Shown here: one piece after another, positions 8,682 to 17,302 of the stretch
Layout of the letters: every line of letters begins with the position of its first letter
How positions within the stretch are numbered: the first letter of the stretch is position 1
Assembly: GCF_015627125.1 (NCBI RefSeq)
Contig: NZ_VTDO01000004.1
Coordinates: 62,001 to 126,000, forward strand
Source: Acinetobacter rathckeae
GTDB taxonomy: Bacteria > Pseudomonadota > Gammaproteobacteria > Pseudomonadales > Moraxellaceae
DNA: 64,000 bases
Direction: 5' to 3'
The notes under the pieces: model-generated
The model's input: the letters and a program-made list of their open reading frames with translations, nothing else
What the model was told of the DNA's origin: nothing
The model's database searches: none
Translations under genes and position numbers: made by a program

Positions 8682-9539
8682 TTAAGCTGTTTTGAGTTGT
8701 GTGATGAGTTGTTCTGGCGACATTGTTTCATGTCCAATCAGGGTGCTTAAATCATCTGATTCACTATACATGCCACCAAAGGTTGCTTGTACATCTGCAT
8801 CTACAATCACATCAACTAAACCTTGTGGTAATCCAGCCTCACTGAGCGCATGGCTATAGTCTGTTGCTGTTAAGTTAATGTATTCGACAGTGGTGTTATA
8901 TACCGTACTGATGGTTTGCGCCAATTCACTTAAAGTAAAAGCAGCTGATCCCGCAAGTTCATAGGTTGGGTTGTTTGATGGTGCATTGATTAATACATTG
9001 GCTGCAGCTTGTGCATAGTCTTGGCGTGAAGCCGCCCTAATTCTACCAATGCCTGCTGCACCATAAAGTTTTCCTTCAGAAACGATATGTGCAAGGTTGC
9101 CTAAATAGTTTTCGATGTACCAGTTATTACGTAGAAAAGCATATGCTAGCCCACTGTTTTGAATGATTTCTTCAGTGGCTTTGTGTTCAGTGGCTAAGCC
9201 AAGTGCACTGGTATCTGCATGTAATAGACTGGTATAGGCAACATACGGTACAGATGCTTTTACAGCGGCACTTATCACAGCCTGATGTTGTGGCACACGT
9301 TGCCCAACTTCACTGCCTGAAATCAGTAATAGGCGATCTACCCCTTCTAACGCAGGCTGTAAAGTCTCTATTTGGTTATAGTCAAATAGACGTACTTCAA
9401 TGCCTTGGTCTGCAAAGTGTTCGGCTTTATGTGTATCACGCACTAAAGCAATAATATTTTTTGTAGGAATCTGTTGGCTTAAAGCCTGAATAACCAAAGT
9501 GCCGAGTTGACCTGTTGCACCTGTAACTGCAATTTTCAT
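8682..9539 (-). CDS. qorB: NAD(P)H-dependent quinone oxidoreductase QorB (NmrA-like SDR)
   Basis: The 285-residue protein starts at the ATG at 9539, which has AGAGG six bases upstream. It begins with an NAD(P)-binding glycine motif (VTGATGQLG) and matches E. coli QorB (YtfG) throughout: LLLISGSEVGQR, AYTSLLHADTSALGLA, FLRNNWYIENYL, and YELAGSAAFTLSEL. QorB-type enzymes reduce quinones using NADPH and protect against quinone stress. It is divergent from an HxlR-family regulator, the same arrangement as qorB/qorR (ytfG/ytfH), so regulation by that neighbour is very likely. Confidence 0.92.
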   Translation of the reverse strand: MKIAVTGATGQLGTLVIQALSQQIPTKNIIALVRDTHKAEHFADQGIEVRLFDYNQIETLQPALEGVDRLLLISGSEVGQRVPQHQAVISAAVKASVPYVAYTSLLHADTSALGLATEHKATEEIIQNSGLAYAFLRNNWYIENYLGNLAHIVSEGKLYGAAGIGRIRAASRQDYAQAAANVLINAPSNNPTYELAGSAAFTLSELAQTISTVYNTTVEYINLTATDYSHALSEAGLPQGLVDVIVDADVQATFGGMYSESDDLSTLIGHETMSPEQLITQLKTA

Positions 9540-9608
9540 ATAAACCTCTTGTGAAATGATGGGGTATTTACTGCACAAGATTTATGCTATGCTATTTACT
9601 AACTAAAT

Positions 9609-9635
9609 GTAAGTACTTACCTAAAAGTAAGTATT
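9609..9635. promoter_or_regulatory. Candidate QorR operator between qorB and qorR
   Basis: A perfect 12-bp palindrome, GTAAGTACTTAC (9609-9620), is followed six bases later by a second copy of the half-site (AGTAAGTATT, 9626-9635). It lies in the 111-bp divergent promoter region. HxlR proteins bind such short inverted repeats as dimers. The assignment to QorR is inferred. Confidence 0.65.
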
Positions 9636-9650
9636 GTAAAAAGGTAAATT

Positions 9651-10016
9651 ATGTCAGCAACGCCATTAAAAGGTTATGTATTGTCAAGCCAATGTCCCTC
9701 TCGGCAGATTTTAGAGCACTTGACCAGTAAATGGTCGGTACTGATTTTACGTTGCCTAAGTCAACATCATGTATTGCGATTTAGTCAGTTGAAGCATCAT
9801 ATTGATGGCGTGAGTGAAAAAATGCTGTCACAAACTTTAAGAATGTTAGAGCAAGATGACTTTATTACACGTAAAGTCTATGCAGAAATTCCACCAAAAG
9901 TAGAATACCGCCTGACTGAGCTTGGGCAACAAGCGGCAGAAAAAATAGACCATTTGGTGTTTTGGATTGAAGAGAATCTTGAGGATATTTTAGCAAGTCG
10001 TCAGCAAGCACCATAA
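9651..10016 (+). CDS. qorR: HxlR-family regulator QorR
   Basis: The 121-residue protein is a single winged-helix HxlR domain. It contains the family opening SQCPSRQILEHLTSKWSVLIL, with a Cys before PSR as in redox-sensing members, then RFSQLKHHIDGVSEKMLSQTLR and the wing PPKVEYRLTELG. It matches E. coli QorR (YtfH), which senses oxidation through that Cys and represses qorB. AAGG lies before the ATG. The divergent qorB and the palindrome between them support a local repressor role. Confidence 0.9.
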   Translation: MSATPLKGYVLSSQCPSRQILEHLTSKWSVLILRCLSQHHVLRFSQLKHHIDGVSEKMLSQTLRMLEQDDFITRKVYAEIPPKVEYRLTELGQQAAEKIDHLVFWIEENLEDILASRQQAP

Positions 10017-10046
10017 AAGTGACAGATTTTGTGTTGGTGTTGGTAT

Positions 10047-10100
10047 ATAGCACTCAAATAGATATATTTTAGCCATGAGAATGTATTGAGTGCTATTTTA
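10047..10100 (+). terminator. Probable terminator after qorR
   Basis: An 11-bp stem (ATAGCACTCAA pairing with TTGAGTGCTAT) closes a 28-base loop and is followed by TTTT. The large loop makes it weaker than a classic terminator. Confidence 0.55.
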
Positions 10101-10254
10101 GTGCGTTGAGGTGAGTCGTAATGGCTCCTTTTTTAGATTCATTTAAATTGCTTTATAAAAAGACGATGGAATCTCATCATCATTGCGTTCTATTTTTAAT
10201 GATAAAAATAAATATCAATAATTTATTGTTTGTGTCTGCTGGGTTTTAAGGTCA

Positions 10255-10270
10255 TGGCATGCTTATTGCT
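10255..10270 (+). promoter_or_regulatory. Sigma-54 (-24/-12) promoter for the amino-acid ABC operon
   Basis: TGGCATG, four bases, then TTGCT gives the exact GG-N10-GC spacing of RpoN promoters. It lies 48 bases before the binding-protein start codon. One base differs from the usual TGGCACG. Confidence 0.75.
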
Positions 10271-10318
10271 TACTAGTGAATATCTCTTTTTTCACTGTCA
10301 CATACGCTTGGGGTCATT

Positions 10319-11107
10319 ATGCTTAAACCTTCTTCTTTGTTGTTAGCACTTTCCGTTCTCACATCTGTGGCAGTGGTTCCAACATTTGCCAATGCCGATG
10401 CACTTGCAGATATTAAAAAGTCTGGTGTGATTAAAGTTGCGATTCCACAAGACTATCCGCCGTTTGGTTCGGTGAGTAAAGACTTACAAGCACAAGGTTA
10501 CGACATTGATGTTGCAAAACTTATTGCCCAATCTTTAGGGGTGAAATTGGTGTTAGTCCCTGTGACCAGTGCAAACCGTATTCCATTTTTAACCACGAAA
10601 AAAGTAGACCTTGTGATTTCAAGTTTGGGTAAAACACCTGAGCGTGAGCAAGTGATTGACTTTGTGGGCCCATATGCACCGTTTTACTTAGGGGTTTTTG
10701 GACAAAAAAATGAATCTGTAAAATCTTTGGCTGAGCTTGCAGGTAAAACAGTTGGTGTGACTCGTGGTGCGATTGAAGATATTGAGCTGACTAAACTTGC
10801 ACCTGCATCAACCACCATTAAACGCTTTGAAGACAATAACTCAACCATTTCATCGTTTTATTCAGGTCAGGTGAACTTAATTGCAACAGGTAACGTGGTT
10901 GCGGGTACACTCAGCAAAAACTTTACTAAAAAACCACTAGATACCAAATTTATTATTAAAAACTCGCCGTGTTACATTGGTTTAAATAAAGGTGAACCTG
11001 AGTTACACAATAAAATTAATGCCATTATTAGTACTGCAAAAAGCAACGGTCAGCTGAACCGCATTTCTGTGCAATGGTTGAATGCACCACTACCAAAACA
11101 GTTTTAA
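10319..11107 (+). CDS. Polar amino-acid ABC transporter, periplasmic binding protein
   Basis: The 262-residue protein has a signal peptide ending FANA, then a family-3 solute-binding domain. It shows IKKSGVIKVAIPQDYPPFGSV near the start, GYDIDVAKLIAQSLGVKL, and DLVISSLGKTPEREQVIDFV, all typical of lysine/arginine/glutamine-type binders. Two permeases and an ATPase follow directly, so this is a complete importer. The cargo is not shown by the sequence. The nearby hydroxyproline-pathway enzymes make hydroxyproline or a related imino acid a candidate. A sigma-54 promoter upstream suggests induction under nitrogen limitation. Confidence 0.9.
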   Translation: MLKPSSLLLALSVLTSVAVVPTFANADALADIKKSGVIKVAIPQDYPPFGSVSKDLQAQGYDIDVAKLIAQSLGVKLVLVPVTSANRIPFLTTKKVDLVISSLGKTPEREQVIDFVGPYAPFYLGVFGQKNESVKSLAELAGKTVGVTRGAIEDIELTKLAPASTTIKRFEDNNSTISSFYSGQVNLIATGNVVAGTLSKNFTKKPLDTKFIIKNSPCYIGLNKGEPELHNKINAIISTAKSNGQLNRISVQWLNAPLPKQF

Positions 11108-11143
11108 TGATCGCATTGTGACCAATATGTAGAAGAGGGTGTA

Positions 11144-11815
11144 ATGGCGTATCAGTTTGATTTTTCGAGTGTATTGCCTTATAGCGATATGATTGTTGCA
11201 GGTTTAGGTCGCACACTTGTGCTCACGGTCGTGGGTACGGTGTTTGGTTTGGCCTTAGGTATTTTTGCAGGGGCATGTCGTGCATGGAAAGTACAGCCAT
11301 TGAGTGCAATTTTTCGTGTGTATGTTGAACTGATTCGTAATACACCTTTTTTAGTACAGTTGTTTTTCATCTTTTTTGGTTTACCTGCCGTTGGTGTGAC
11401 CATGAATGCATGGACTGCTTCTATTTTGGCGATGGTGATTAATTTAGGTGCATACAGTGCAGAAATTGTACGTGCTGGTATACAAGCAACCGCCAAGGGG
11501 CAAATAGAGGCTGCTGAGTCATTGGCAATGACCCGCTTTCAAGTATTGCGGTATGTGGTTTTACCACCATCGCTTGGGCGAGTTTGGCCTGCATTATGTA
11601 GTCAAATTATTATTGTCATGCTTGGCTCATCTGTGTGTTCACAGATTTCCATGGAAGATTTAACCTTTGTGGCTAACTTTATTCAGTCACGTAATTTCCG
11701 CAGTTTTGAAATTTATATTGTGATTGCGGTGTTGTATCTGATGCTGTCTATCATCATTCGTGCCTTACTTTTACGTTTAGGTCGCATCTGTTTCAAAGGG
11801 AGTGACAGTGTATGA
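11144..11815 (+). CDS. Amino-acid ABC transporter permease (first)
   Basis: This 223-residue protein has about five membrane segments and the permease motif of the polar amino-acid class. RNTPFLVQLFFIFFGLPAVG is followed by the EAA-loop region IEAAESLAMTRFQVLRYVVLP, the site that contacts the ATPase. It shares a four-base overlap (ATGA) with the second permease, so the two are translationally coupled and likely form a heterodimer. The loop reads AAESLAMTRFQ, very like AASSLALTRFQ in the second permease, showing common descent. Confidence 0.92.
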   Translation: MAYQFDFSSVLPYSDMIVAGLGRTLVLTVVGTVFGLALGIFAGACRAWKVQPLSAIFRVYVELIRNTPFLVQLFFIFFGLPAVGVTMNAWTASILAMVINLGAYSAEIVRAGIQATAKGQIEAAESLAMTRFQVLRYVVLPPSLGRVWPALCSQIIIVMLGSSVCSQISMEDLTFVANFIQSRNFRSFEIYIVIAVLYLMLSIIIRALLLRLGRICFKGSDSV

Positions 11816-12477
11816 TGATGCAAGAATTTACCCTTTGGGACATTATTCATAACCTACTCAATGGTTTTGGTTGGTCATTGGTGTTGTCTTTGATGGTGTT
11901 TGTACTTGGTGGGCTATGTGGGCTCTTGGTACTGATGTTACGCATTAGCAACGACCGTATCTTACAAAAAATTGCGATTGTTTATATTGAGTTCTTTCAG
12001 GGTACGCCGTTATTGGTACAACTTTTCATGACCTTTTTTGGTTTGGCACTTTTAGGTTTTGATACTTCTGCTTGGGTGGCGGCATCATTTTCATTGACTG
12101 CGTATGCGGCGGCTTATTTTGCAGAAATTTGGCGTGGTTGTGTACAGTCTGTACCTGTGGGGCAGTGGGAAGCTGCCAGTAGCTTGGCACTTACTCGCTT
12201 TCAACAGTTTCGTTATGTAATCTTGCCACAAGCACTACGTATTGCGATTGCACCGACGGTCGGTTTTTCTGTGCAAATTGTTAAAGCCACCGCAGTGACC
12301 TCAATTATTGGCTTTACTGAACTGACTAAAACAGGGTCTATTTTAGCGAATGCCACATTTGAGCCATTTTTAGTCTTTGGCTTAGTGGCTGTGGGTTACT
12401 TTATTTTATGTTTCCCATTGTCTGCACTCGCATCTTATCTTGAGAAAAAACTTCATGGCACTACTTCACATACATAA
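11812..12477 (+). CDS. Amino-acid ABC transporter permease (second)
   Basis: The 221-residue inner-membrane protein carries QGTPLLVQLFMTFFGLALLG and the EAA-type loop WEAASSLALTRFQQFRYVILP. It ends in a typical LEKKL tail. It overlaps the first permease by four bases upstream and the ATPase gene by 23 bases downstream. It should pair with the first permease to form the import channel for the amino acid delivered by the binding protein at 10319. Confidence 0.92.
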   Translation: MMMQEFTLWDIIHNLLNGFGWSLVLSLMVFVLGGLCGLLVLMLRISNDRILQKIAIVYIEFFQGTPLLVQLFMTFFGLALLGFDTSAWVAASFSLTAYAAAYFAEIWRGCVQSVPVGQWEAASSLALTRFQQFRYVILPQALRIAIAPTVGFSVQIVKATAVTSIIGFTELTKTGSILANATFEPFLVFGLVAVGYFILCFPLSALASYLEKKLHGTTSHT

Positions 12478-13186
12478 TTTACATAAGCACTTTGGTGAAA
12501 ACCATGTTTTAAAAGGCATAGATCTAGATGTAGAAGCAGGGTCTGTGGTGTCTATTATTGGGCGTAGTGGCTCGGGCAAGTCAACCTTATTACGTTCAAT
12601 TAATGGTTTAGAAACCATTGATAAAGGCTACATTCAAGTCGATGGTACGGTGTTAGATGTCGACCGTACAGACTTAAGAGAATTACGCTTAAAAGTTGGC
12701 ATGATTTTTCAGCAGTTTAATTTATTTCCACATTTAAGTGTGGTGCAAAATGTCATGCTTGCAGTACAAGTGGTGAAAAAAGTAGACAAAGCCACCACCC
12801 ATGCTTTGGCATTAACCATGCTAGACAAAGTGGGTCTAAAAGCCAAAGCAGATGCTATGCCAAGCCAACTGTCTGGTGGGCAACAACAACGTGTTGCGAT
12901 TGCTCGGGCACTTGCCATGTCACCAAAAATTTTATTGTGTGATGAAATTACCTCTGCACTTGACCCCGAGCTAGTCAATGAAGTGTTGGCCGTAGTACGT
13001 GACTTGGCACATGAGGGCATGACTTTAATTATGGTCACTCACGAAATGCGTTTTGCTCGAGATGTTGGTGACTACTTATTGTTTATGCATGAGGGACGTG
13101 TACATGAGTACGGCAATGCCAAGACCTTATTTGCTGAACCACAAACCGAAGAGTTACGCTCATTTATTCGTATGACGCAAGGCTAA
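12455..13186 (+). CDS. Amino-acid ABC transporter ATP-binding protein
   Basis: A 243-residue ATPase of the GlnQ/HisP class. It shows Walker A GRSGSGKST, the Q-loop FQQFNLFPHLSV, signature LSGGQQQRVAIARAL, Walker B ILLCDEITSALDPE and switch His in MVTHEMRFA. The start at 12455 (MALLHIHNLHKHF) is preferred to the frame-upstream codon because the homologous proteins begin there. It is the last gene of the importer operon, and a bidirectional hairpin follows. Confidence 0.93.
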   Translation: MALLHIHNLHKHFGENHVLKGIDLDVEAGSVVSIIGRSGSGKSTLLRSINGLETIDKGYIQVDGTVLDVDRTDLRELRLKVGMIFQQFNLFPHLSVVQNVMLAVQVVKKVDKATTHALALTMLDKVGLKAKADAMPSQLSGGQQQRVAIARALAMSPKILLCDEITSALDPELVNEVLAVVRDLAHEGMTLIMVTHEMRFARDVGDYLLFMHEGRVHEYGNAKTLFAEPQTEELRSFIRMTQG

Positions 13187-13192
13187 AAGACC

Positions 13193-13228
13193 TGCTTAAA
13201 AGCAATGAAACAATATTGCTTTTAAGCA
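13193..13228. terminator. Bidirectional hairpin between ABC operon and LysR gene
   Basis: A 14-bp perfect stem (TGCTTAAAAGCAAT pairing with ATTGCTTTTAAGCA) with an eight-base loop lies between the converging genes. Its right arm includes the stop codon of the LysR gene. The T run is weak in both directions. Confidence 0.7.
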
Positions 13229-14109
13229 CCTTTCAGTAAATTTTTTACAATTTCAAAAGCGGGCGAAAGTAGATTTCGGCTCGTATAAAATAAATACAAT
13301 GGTGGTAAAGAAATACAGTACTCGGGCATTAAACGTTGCACCTGACCCGACTCAATGGCTTGTTTTGCAAGATCATACGGCAAATAACTAATTCCACAGC
13401 CTTGTATGGTCGCATCTAACATCTGCTCTAAATCATTCATAATTAATTGTGCTTTGCCTTTGAAGAAAATATGTTTTTTAGCAACATTTAACTCCCAAGG
13501 CATAATGGCATTTTCAGTCATTAATTGAATATAAATACATCGGTGTGACTGTAAATCACTTATATTTTTTGGCACGCCATGCAAATTTAAATAACTAGGC
13601 GAGGCCAATAGTACAAACTCAATTTCTTGGCTGATTGGAAAAGCGACCATATCTTTTTCGACCAAACGTCCCACACGTACGCCTGCATCATAGCCTTCTT
13701 TGGCAATATCAATACGTCTATTTTCAGACACAAGTGCTAAGCAAATATCTGGGTACTGATGAATCAGTGGTTCGAGTTTTGGCCATAAATGATATTTAAT
13801 GGTGTAGCTGTCGGCTGAAATACGTACATGCCCACTGGGCTGATTTTTCATAAGGCTGAGTTGTTCTAAGCCTTGTTGAATATGCTTAATGTTTTGATCG
13901 ATGCGTTCAAATAACTGCTCACCTGCCTGAGTTAGTCGTAAGCTACGGGTTGTTCGGTGAAATAACTTGAGCCCGATACTTTGTTCTAGGTGTTGAATAC
14001 TTTGGCTGACTGCAGACTGTGTAATGCCAAGTTTTGTAGCAGTACGCGTGAAGTTTTGTTGATGTACCACTTCGCTAAAGATATTCAGATCATTTAAATT
14101 TACTTTCAT
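13222..14109 (-). CDS. LysR-family regulator, divergent from two hydrolase genes
   Basis: The 295-residue protein has an N-terminal winged helix (NFTRTATKLGITQSAVSQSI, then LEQSIGLKLFHRTTRSLRLT) and a substrate-binding effector domain with GHVRISADSYTIKYHLWPKL. This wording fits the CrgA/DsdC-like group of LysR proteins. The gene is transcribed away from the two alpha/beta hydrolases at 14217 and 15168, with 107 bases between the start codons. LysR proteins usually control the gene next to them on the opposite strand, so these hydrolases are the likely targets. The effector is unknown. Confidence 0.9.
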   Translation of the reverse strand: MKVNLNDLNIFSEVVHQQNFTRTATKLGITQSAVSQSIQHLEQSIGLKLFHRTTRSLRLTQAGEQLFERIDQNIKHIQQGLEQLSLMKNQPSGHVRISADSYTIKYHLWPKLEPLIHQYPDICLALVSENRRIDIAKEGYDAGVRVGRLVEKDMVAFPISQEIEFVLLASPSYLNLHGVPKNISDLQSHRCIYIQLMTENAIMPWELNVAKKHIFFKGKAQLIMNDLEQMLDATIQGCGISYLPYDLAKQAIESGQVQRLMPEYCISLPPLYLFYTSRNLLSPAFEIVKNLLKGA

Positions 14110-14216
14110 AATTCATAAGAAATACTAATGGATGCTATTGAACTATAGCATCTAATCAATGAAATAAAATCTTGCTATTTTGTATTTAAGCCATAAAACA
14201 GATACAGGAGTCACAC

Positions 14217-15137
14217 ATGAACAATGTAAAAATACAAGCACCCTATTGGACGATTGCAGCAAATATCTATTATCCACCACAGTTTGATGCGAGCCAAAAA
14301 TATCCAGCAATTATTGCAGCGCATCCGATTGGTAGTTGCAAAGAGCAAACCTCAGGGCAGATCTATGGTCAGGCTTTAGCTGAATCTGGTTTTGTTGTGA
14401 TTGCCTTCGATGCAAGCTTTCAAGGCCAAAGTGGTGGTGAGCCACGATTTGTAGAAAACCCTACATTAAGAGTTGAAGATTTTAGAATAGTGACAGACTA
14501 CCTTGTCACGCTTGATTATGTAGATGAACATAAAATTGGCGTACTTGGGATTTGTGGCGGTGGTGGTTATGCATTGAATGTGGCTTTAACCGAAAAGCGT
14601 ATTAAAGCGGTAGCAACAGTAGATGCGGTGAACTTTGGCCGTTTATCTCGAGAAGCTTTTAGCGGTTGGGATCCACTCACTAAGCTAGAGCAAATTGCGA
14701 CCCAACGCACAGCAGAAGCACGTGGTCAATGCCCTCGTGTAGATGATTTACTTCCACCATCTGTTGCTGATGCAAAAGCAGCAGGTTTGACAGACATTGA
14801 TGTACTCGAAGCAACAGATTACTACAAAACTGCACGTGGGCAGTCACCACAAGGTCAGGCCAAAGTATTATTCTCACAGTCGGCTGTTTCAATCGGGTGG
14901 GACGCATTTCATTTGGCAGAAGTATTACTTACACAACCACTGCTAATCATTGCAGGAGATCGTGTGGGTGGTTTTGGTGCTTACCGAGACAGTTTAGAAA
15001 TTTATGGCCGTGCATGTTCAAAGCAAAAAGAACTCTTTATTTTAGAAAATACATCACATTATGCCTTATACGATCAAGACAAGCCTGTGACAGAGGCTTT
15101 AGAAAAACTGATTCCTTTTTATCAAAAAAAATTGTAA
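14217..15137 (+). CDS. Alpha/beta hydrolase with Cys nucleophile (first of tandem pair)
   Basis: The 306-residue protein has an alpha/beta-hydrolase core with the nucleophile elbow GICGGGG, where Cys replaces the usual Ser, as in dienelactone hydrolases. The likely acid lies near IIAGDRVGG and the His in NTSHYALYD. AAHPIGSCKEQ marks the oxyanion loop. A ribosome binding site (CAGGAG) precedes the ATG. It is followed 30 bases later by a paralogue of similar length. Related proteins are annotated as YcjY-like or dienelactone-hydrolase-like; the substrate is unknown. The divergent LysR regulator suggests induction by a specific ester or lactone. Confidence 0.82.
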   Translation: MNNVKIQAPYWTIAANIYYPPQFDASQKYPAIIAAHPIGSCKEQTSGQIYGQALAESGFVVIAFDASFQGQSGGEPRFVENPTLRVEDFRIVTDYLVTLDYVDEHKIGVLGICGGGGYALNVALTEKRIKAVATVDAVNFGRLSREAFSGWDPLTKLEQIATQRTAEARGQCPRVDDLLPPSVADAKAAGLTDIDVLEATDYYKTARGQSPQGQAKVLFSQSAVSIGWDAFHLAEVLLTQPLLIIAGDRVGGFGAYRDSLEIYGRACSKQKELFILENTSHYALYDQDKPVTEALEKLIPFYQKKL

Positions 15138-15167
15138 GTCACAGGGTATATTCAGAGGTTAATACAG

Positions 15168-16115
15168 ATGAAAACAGTTCGCTTTTTAAATACAAATGGT
15201 CAAAATATTACCATTGCAGCCAATATTTATTATCCAACATCATTTGATGCCAGTAACAAGTATCCTGCTATTGTTGTTACCCACCCAGGTGGTGGTGTGA
15301 AAGAACAGACTGCAGGAGTCTATGCAGAAAAACTGGCACAGCATGGTTTTGTAACCATTGCTTTTGATGCGTCGTATCAGGGCGAAAGCACAGGTTTTCC
15401 ACGCCAACTTGAAAATCCATATGTACGCACTGAAGATATTAGTGCCGTGATTGACTACCTTAGCACGCTTGATTATGTCGATGCCGAGCATATTGGGGCG
15501 ATGGGGATTTGTGCAGGGGGTGGCTATACTGCCAATGCAGCAATCAATGATCGCCGTATTCAAGCTATTGCAACGATTAGTGCTGTGAATATTGGCGCAA
15601 TGTTCCGTAATGGTTGGGATAATAATGTTGAAGACCAAGATGCTTTAGCTTATATACAAGCCGGTTCAAACATACGTAGTGCAGATATCAAAAGTGGTGA
15701 GTTTGCACAGATGCCACTTGCACCAAGCAATGAAGCAGATGCACCGAATGAAGAACTACGCCAAGCGTGGGAGTATTATCATACCTCACGTGCACAGCAT
15801 AAAAATGCACCAGGTTATGCCACTATGCGAAGTTTAACGCAATTAATTGCTTATGATGCATATAACAAAGCTGAAGCATTTTTAACTCAGCCTATATTGG
15901 CAATTGCAGGTGCAAAAGCGGGCAGCAAATGGATGAGTGAGGACTTGATTGTACGTGCGGCAAGCTCGGAAAAAAGTCTTTATGTGATTGAAGATGCAAA
16001 TCATATGCAGTTATATGATGTTGCGATGTATGTTGAAAATGCAGTATCACAACTGAGCATATTTTTTAACAGTACCTTTAATAATGCTTTAGTTAAAGTA
16101 TGGCCATCAATATAG
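15168..16115 (+). CDS. Alpha/beta hydrolase with Cys nucleophile (second of tandem pair)
   Basis: The 315-residue protein is clearly a duplicate of the preceding hydrolase: ITIAANIYYPTSFDASNKYP, VTHPGGGVKEQTAG, IAFDASYQGES and the elbow MGICAGGGYTANAA align without large gaps. It keeps the Cys nucleophile and the His (DANHMQLYD). Where the first protein has AGD at the acid position it has AGA, so the catalytic acid may come from elsewhere or activity may be altered. The last codons run into a terminator stem. It is probably co-transcribed with the first hydrolase. Confidence 0.82.
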   Translation: MKTVRFLNTNGQNITIAANIYYPTSFDASNKYPAIVVTHPGGGVKEQTAGVYAEKLAQHGFVTIAFDASYQGESTGFPRQLENPYVRTEDISAVIDYLSTLDYVDAEHIGAMGICAGGGYTANAAINDRRIQAIATISAVNIGAMFRNGWDNNVEDQDALAYIQAGSNIRSADIKSGEFAQMPLAPSNEADAPNEELRQAWEYYHTSRAQHKNAPGYATMRSLTQLIAYDAYNKAEAFLTQPILAIAGAKAGSKWMSEDLIVRAASSEKSLYVIEDANHMQLYDVAMYVENAVSQLSIFFNSTFNNALVKVWPSI

Positions 16116-16131
16116 ATGGTCATACTTTTTT
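16098..16131 (+). terminator. Rho-independent terminator overlapping the hydrolase stop codon
   Basis: An 11-bp stem with one G-T pair (GTATGGCCATC pairing with GATGGTCATAC), a six-base loop and a run of six T. It contains the stop codon of the second hydrolase. Confidence 0.85.
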
Positions 16132-16281
16132 AGTGGGTCATCACGAAGAGCAATAAGAACCTATAGGGTTGGAACTTTTAGTATTTGAGTGAAATTGAAA
16201 TCACAAATACTTTACCTTAAACCGCTTTCATTTTTATTTCGTATACGATATATTAAAATTAATCTTAAAAAGGACACAACA

Positions 16282-17214
16282 ATGAATAATATTTTTACAG
16301 GTACTATCCCAGCCCTTATGACGCCATGCACAGCAGATCGTCAGCCAGATTTTGATGCTTTGGTAAAAAAAGCCAAGCAACTGATTGAAGCAGGCATGAG
16401 TGCAGTGGTGTATTGCGGTTCAATGGGGGATTGGCCACTTTTAACAGAACAACAACGCCAAGAAGGGGTGGCACGTTTGGTTGAAGCAGGGATTCCAACC
16501 ATTGTGGGTACAGGTGCAATTAACAGTAAAGAAGCGGTTTCACATGCAGCTCACGCACAAAAGGTGGGTGCACAGGGTTTAATGGTGATTCCTCGTGTAT
16601 TGTCACGTGGTAGCTCACCTGCAGCACAAAAAGCCCACTTTTCGGCAATCTTAGCGGCGGCACCCAATATTCCTGCGGTGATTTACAACAGCCCATATTA
16701 TGGCTTTGCAACACGTGCAGATTTATTTTTTGATTTACGCACAAGCTTTCCAAACTTGATTGGTTTTAAAGAATTTGGTGGGGCTACCGATATGCGTTAT
16801 GCCTCAGAATTTATTACCTCACAAGATGATGTCACGCTTATGGCAGGTGTAGACACACAAGTGTTTCATGGCTTTGTGAACTGTAATGCTACAGGAGCAA
16901 TTACAGGGATTGGTAATGCCTTACCAAAAGAAGTGTTGCACTTGGTAGAACTGAGTAAAAAAGCTGCTGAAGGTGATGCGTTAAGCTACAGATTGGGGCA
17001 AGAATTATCTGTCGCTTTAAATGTGCTTTCATCATTTGATGAAGGTTGTGACTTGGTATTGTATTACAAATATTTATTGGTACTTAATGGCGATACCGAG
17101 TACGAGCTACACTTTAACGAAACAGATAAATTAAGTGAATCACAGCGTAAATATGCCGAGCAACAATATAAGCAATTCCGTGTTTGGTATAAAAATTGGA
17201 TTGCAGAACAATAA
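16282..17214 (+). CDS. HypD-type 1-pyrroline-4-hydroxy-2-carboxylate deaminase (DHDPS family)
   Basis: The 310-residue protein belongs to the dihydrodipicolinate synthase / N-acetylneuraminate lyase aldolase family. It starts at 16282 (MNNIFTGTIPALMTPCTADR) with AAGGA upstream. The Schiff-base Lys lies in LIGFKEFGG and the conserved Tyr in YNSPYYGFAT. The wording MSAVVYCGSMGDWPLLTE is, from memory, that of the deaminase that makes alpha-ketoglutarate semialdehyde from the cyclic imine of D-hydroxyproline. The next gene is exactly the enzyme that uses that product, which strongly supports the call. A generic DHDPS-family aldolase is the fallback. Confidence 0.85.
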   Translation: MNNIFTGTIPALMTPCTADRQPDFDALVKKAKQLIEAGMSAVVYCGSMGDWPLLTEQQRQEGVARLVEAGIPTIVGTGAINSKEAVSHAAHAQKVGAQGLMVIPRVLSRGSSPAAQKAHFSAILAAAPNIPAVIYNSPYYGFATRADLFFDLRTSFPNLIGFKEFGGATDMRYASEFITSQDDVTLMAGVDTQVFHGFVNCNATGAITGIGNALPKEVLHLVELSKKAAEGDALSYRLGQELSVALNVLSSFDEGCDLVLYYKYLLVLNGDTEYELHFNETDKLSESQRKYAEQQYKQFRVWYKNWIAEQ

Positions 17215-17225
17215 ACATATCTCAT

Positions 17226-17261
17226 ACTTTAAAGGTATATATACACGCATATCTTTAAAGT
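17226..17261 (+). other. Hairpin between the deaminase and dehydrogenase genes
   Basis: ACTTTAAAG pairs with CTTTAAAGT and the stem can extend inward through TATAT/ATAT. No T run follows, so it is more likely an mRNA-stability or processing element than a full terminator. Confidence 0.4.
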
Positions 17262-17302
17262 GAACGTCTTTTATCTTCAATATTTAAACATACAGGTGTT
17301 AC

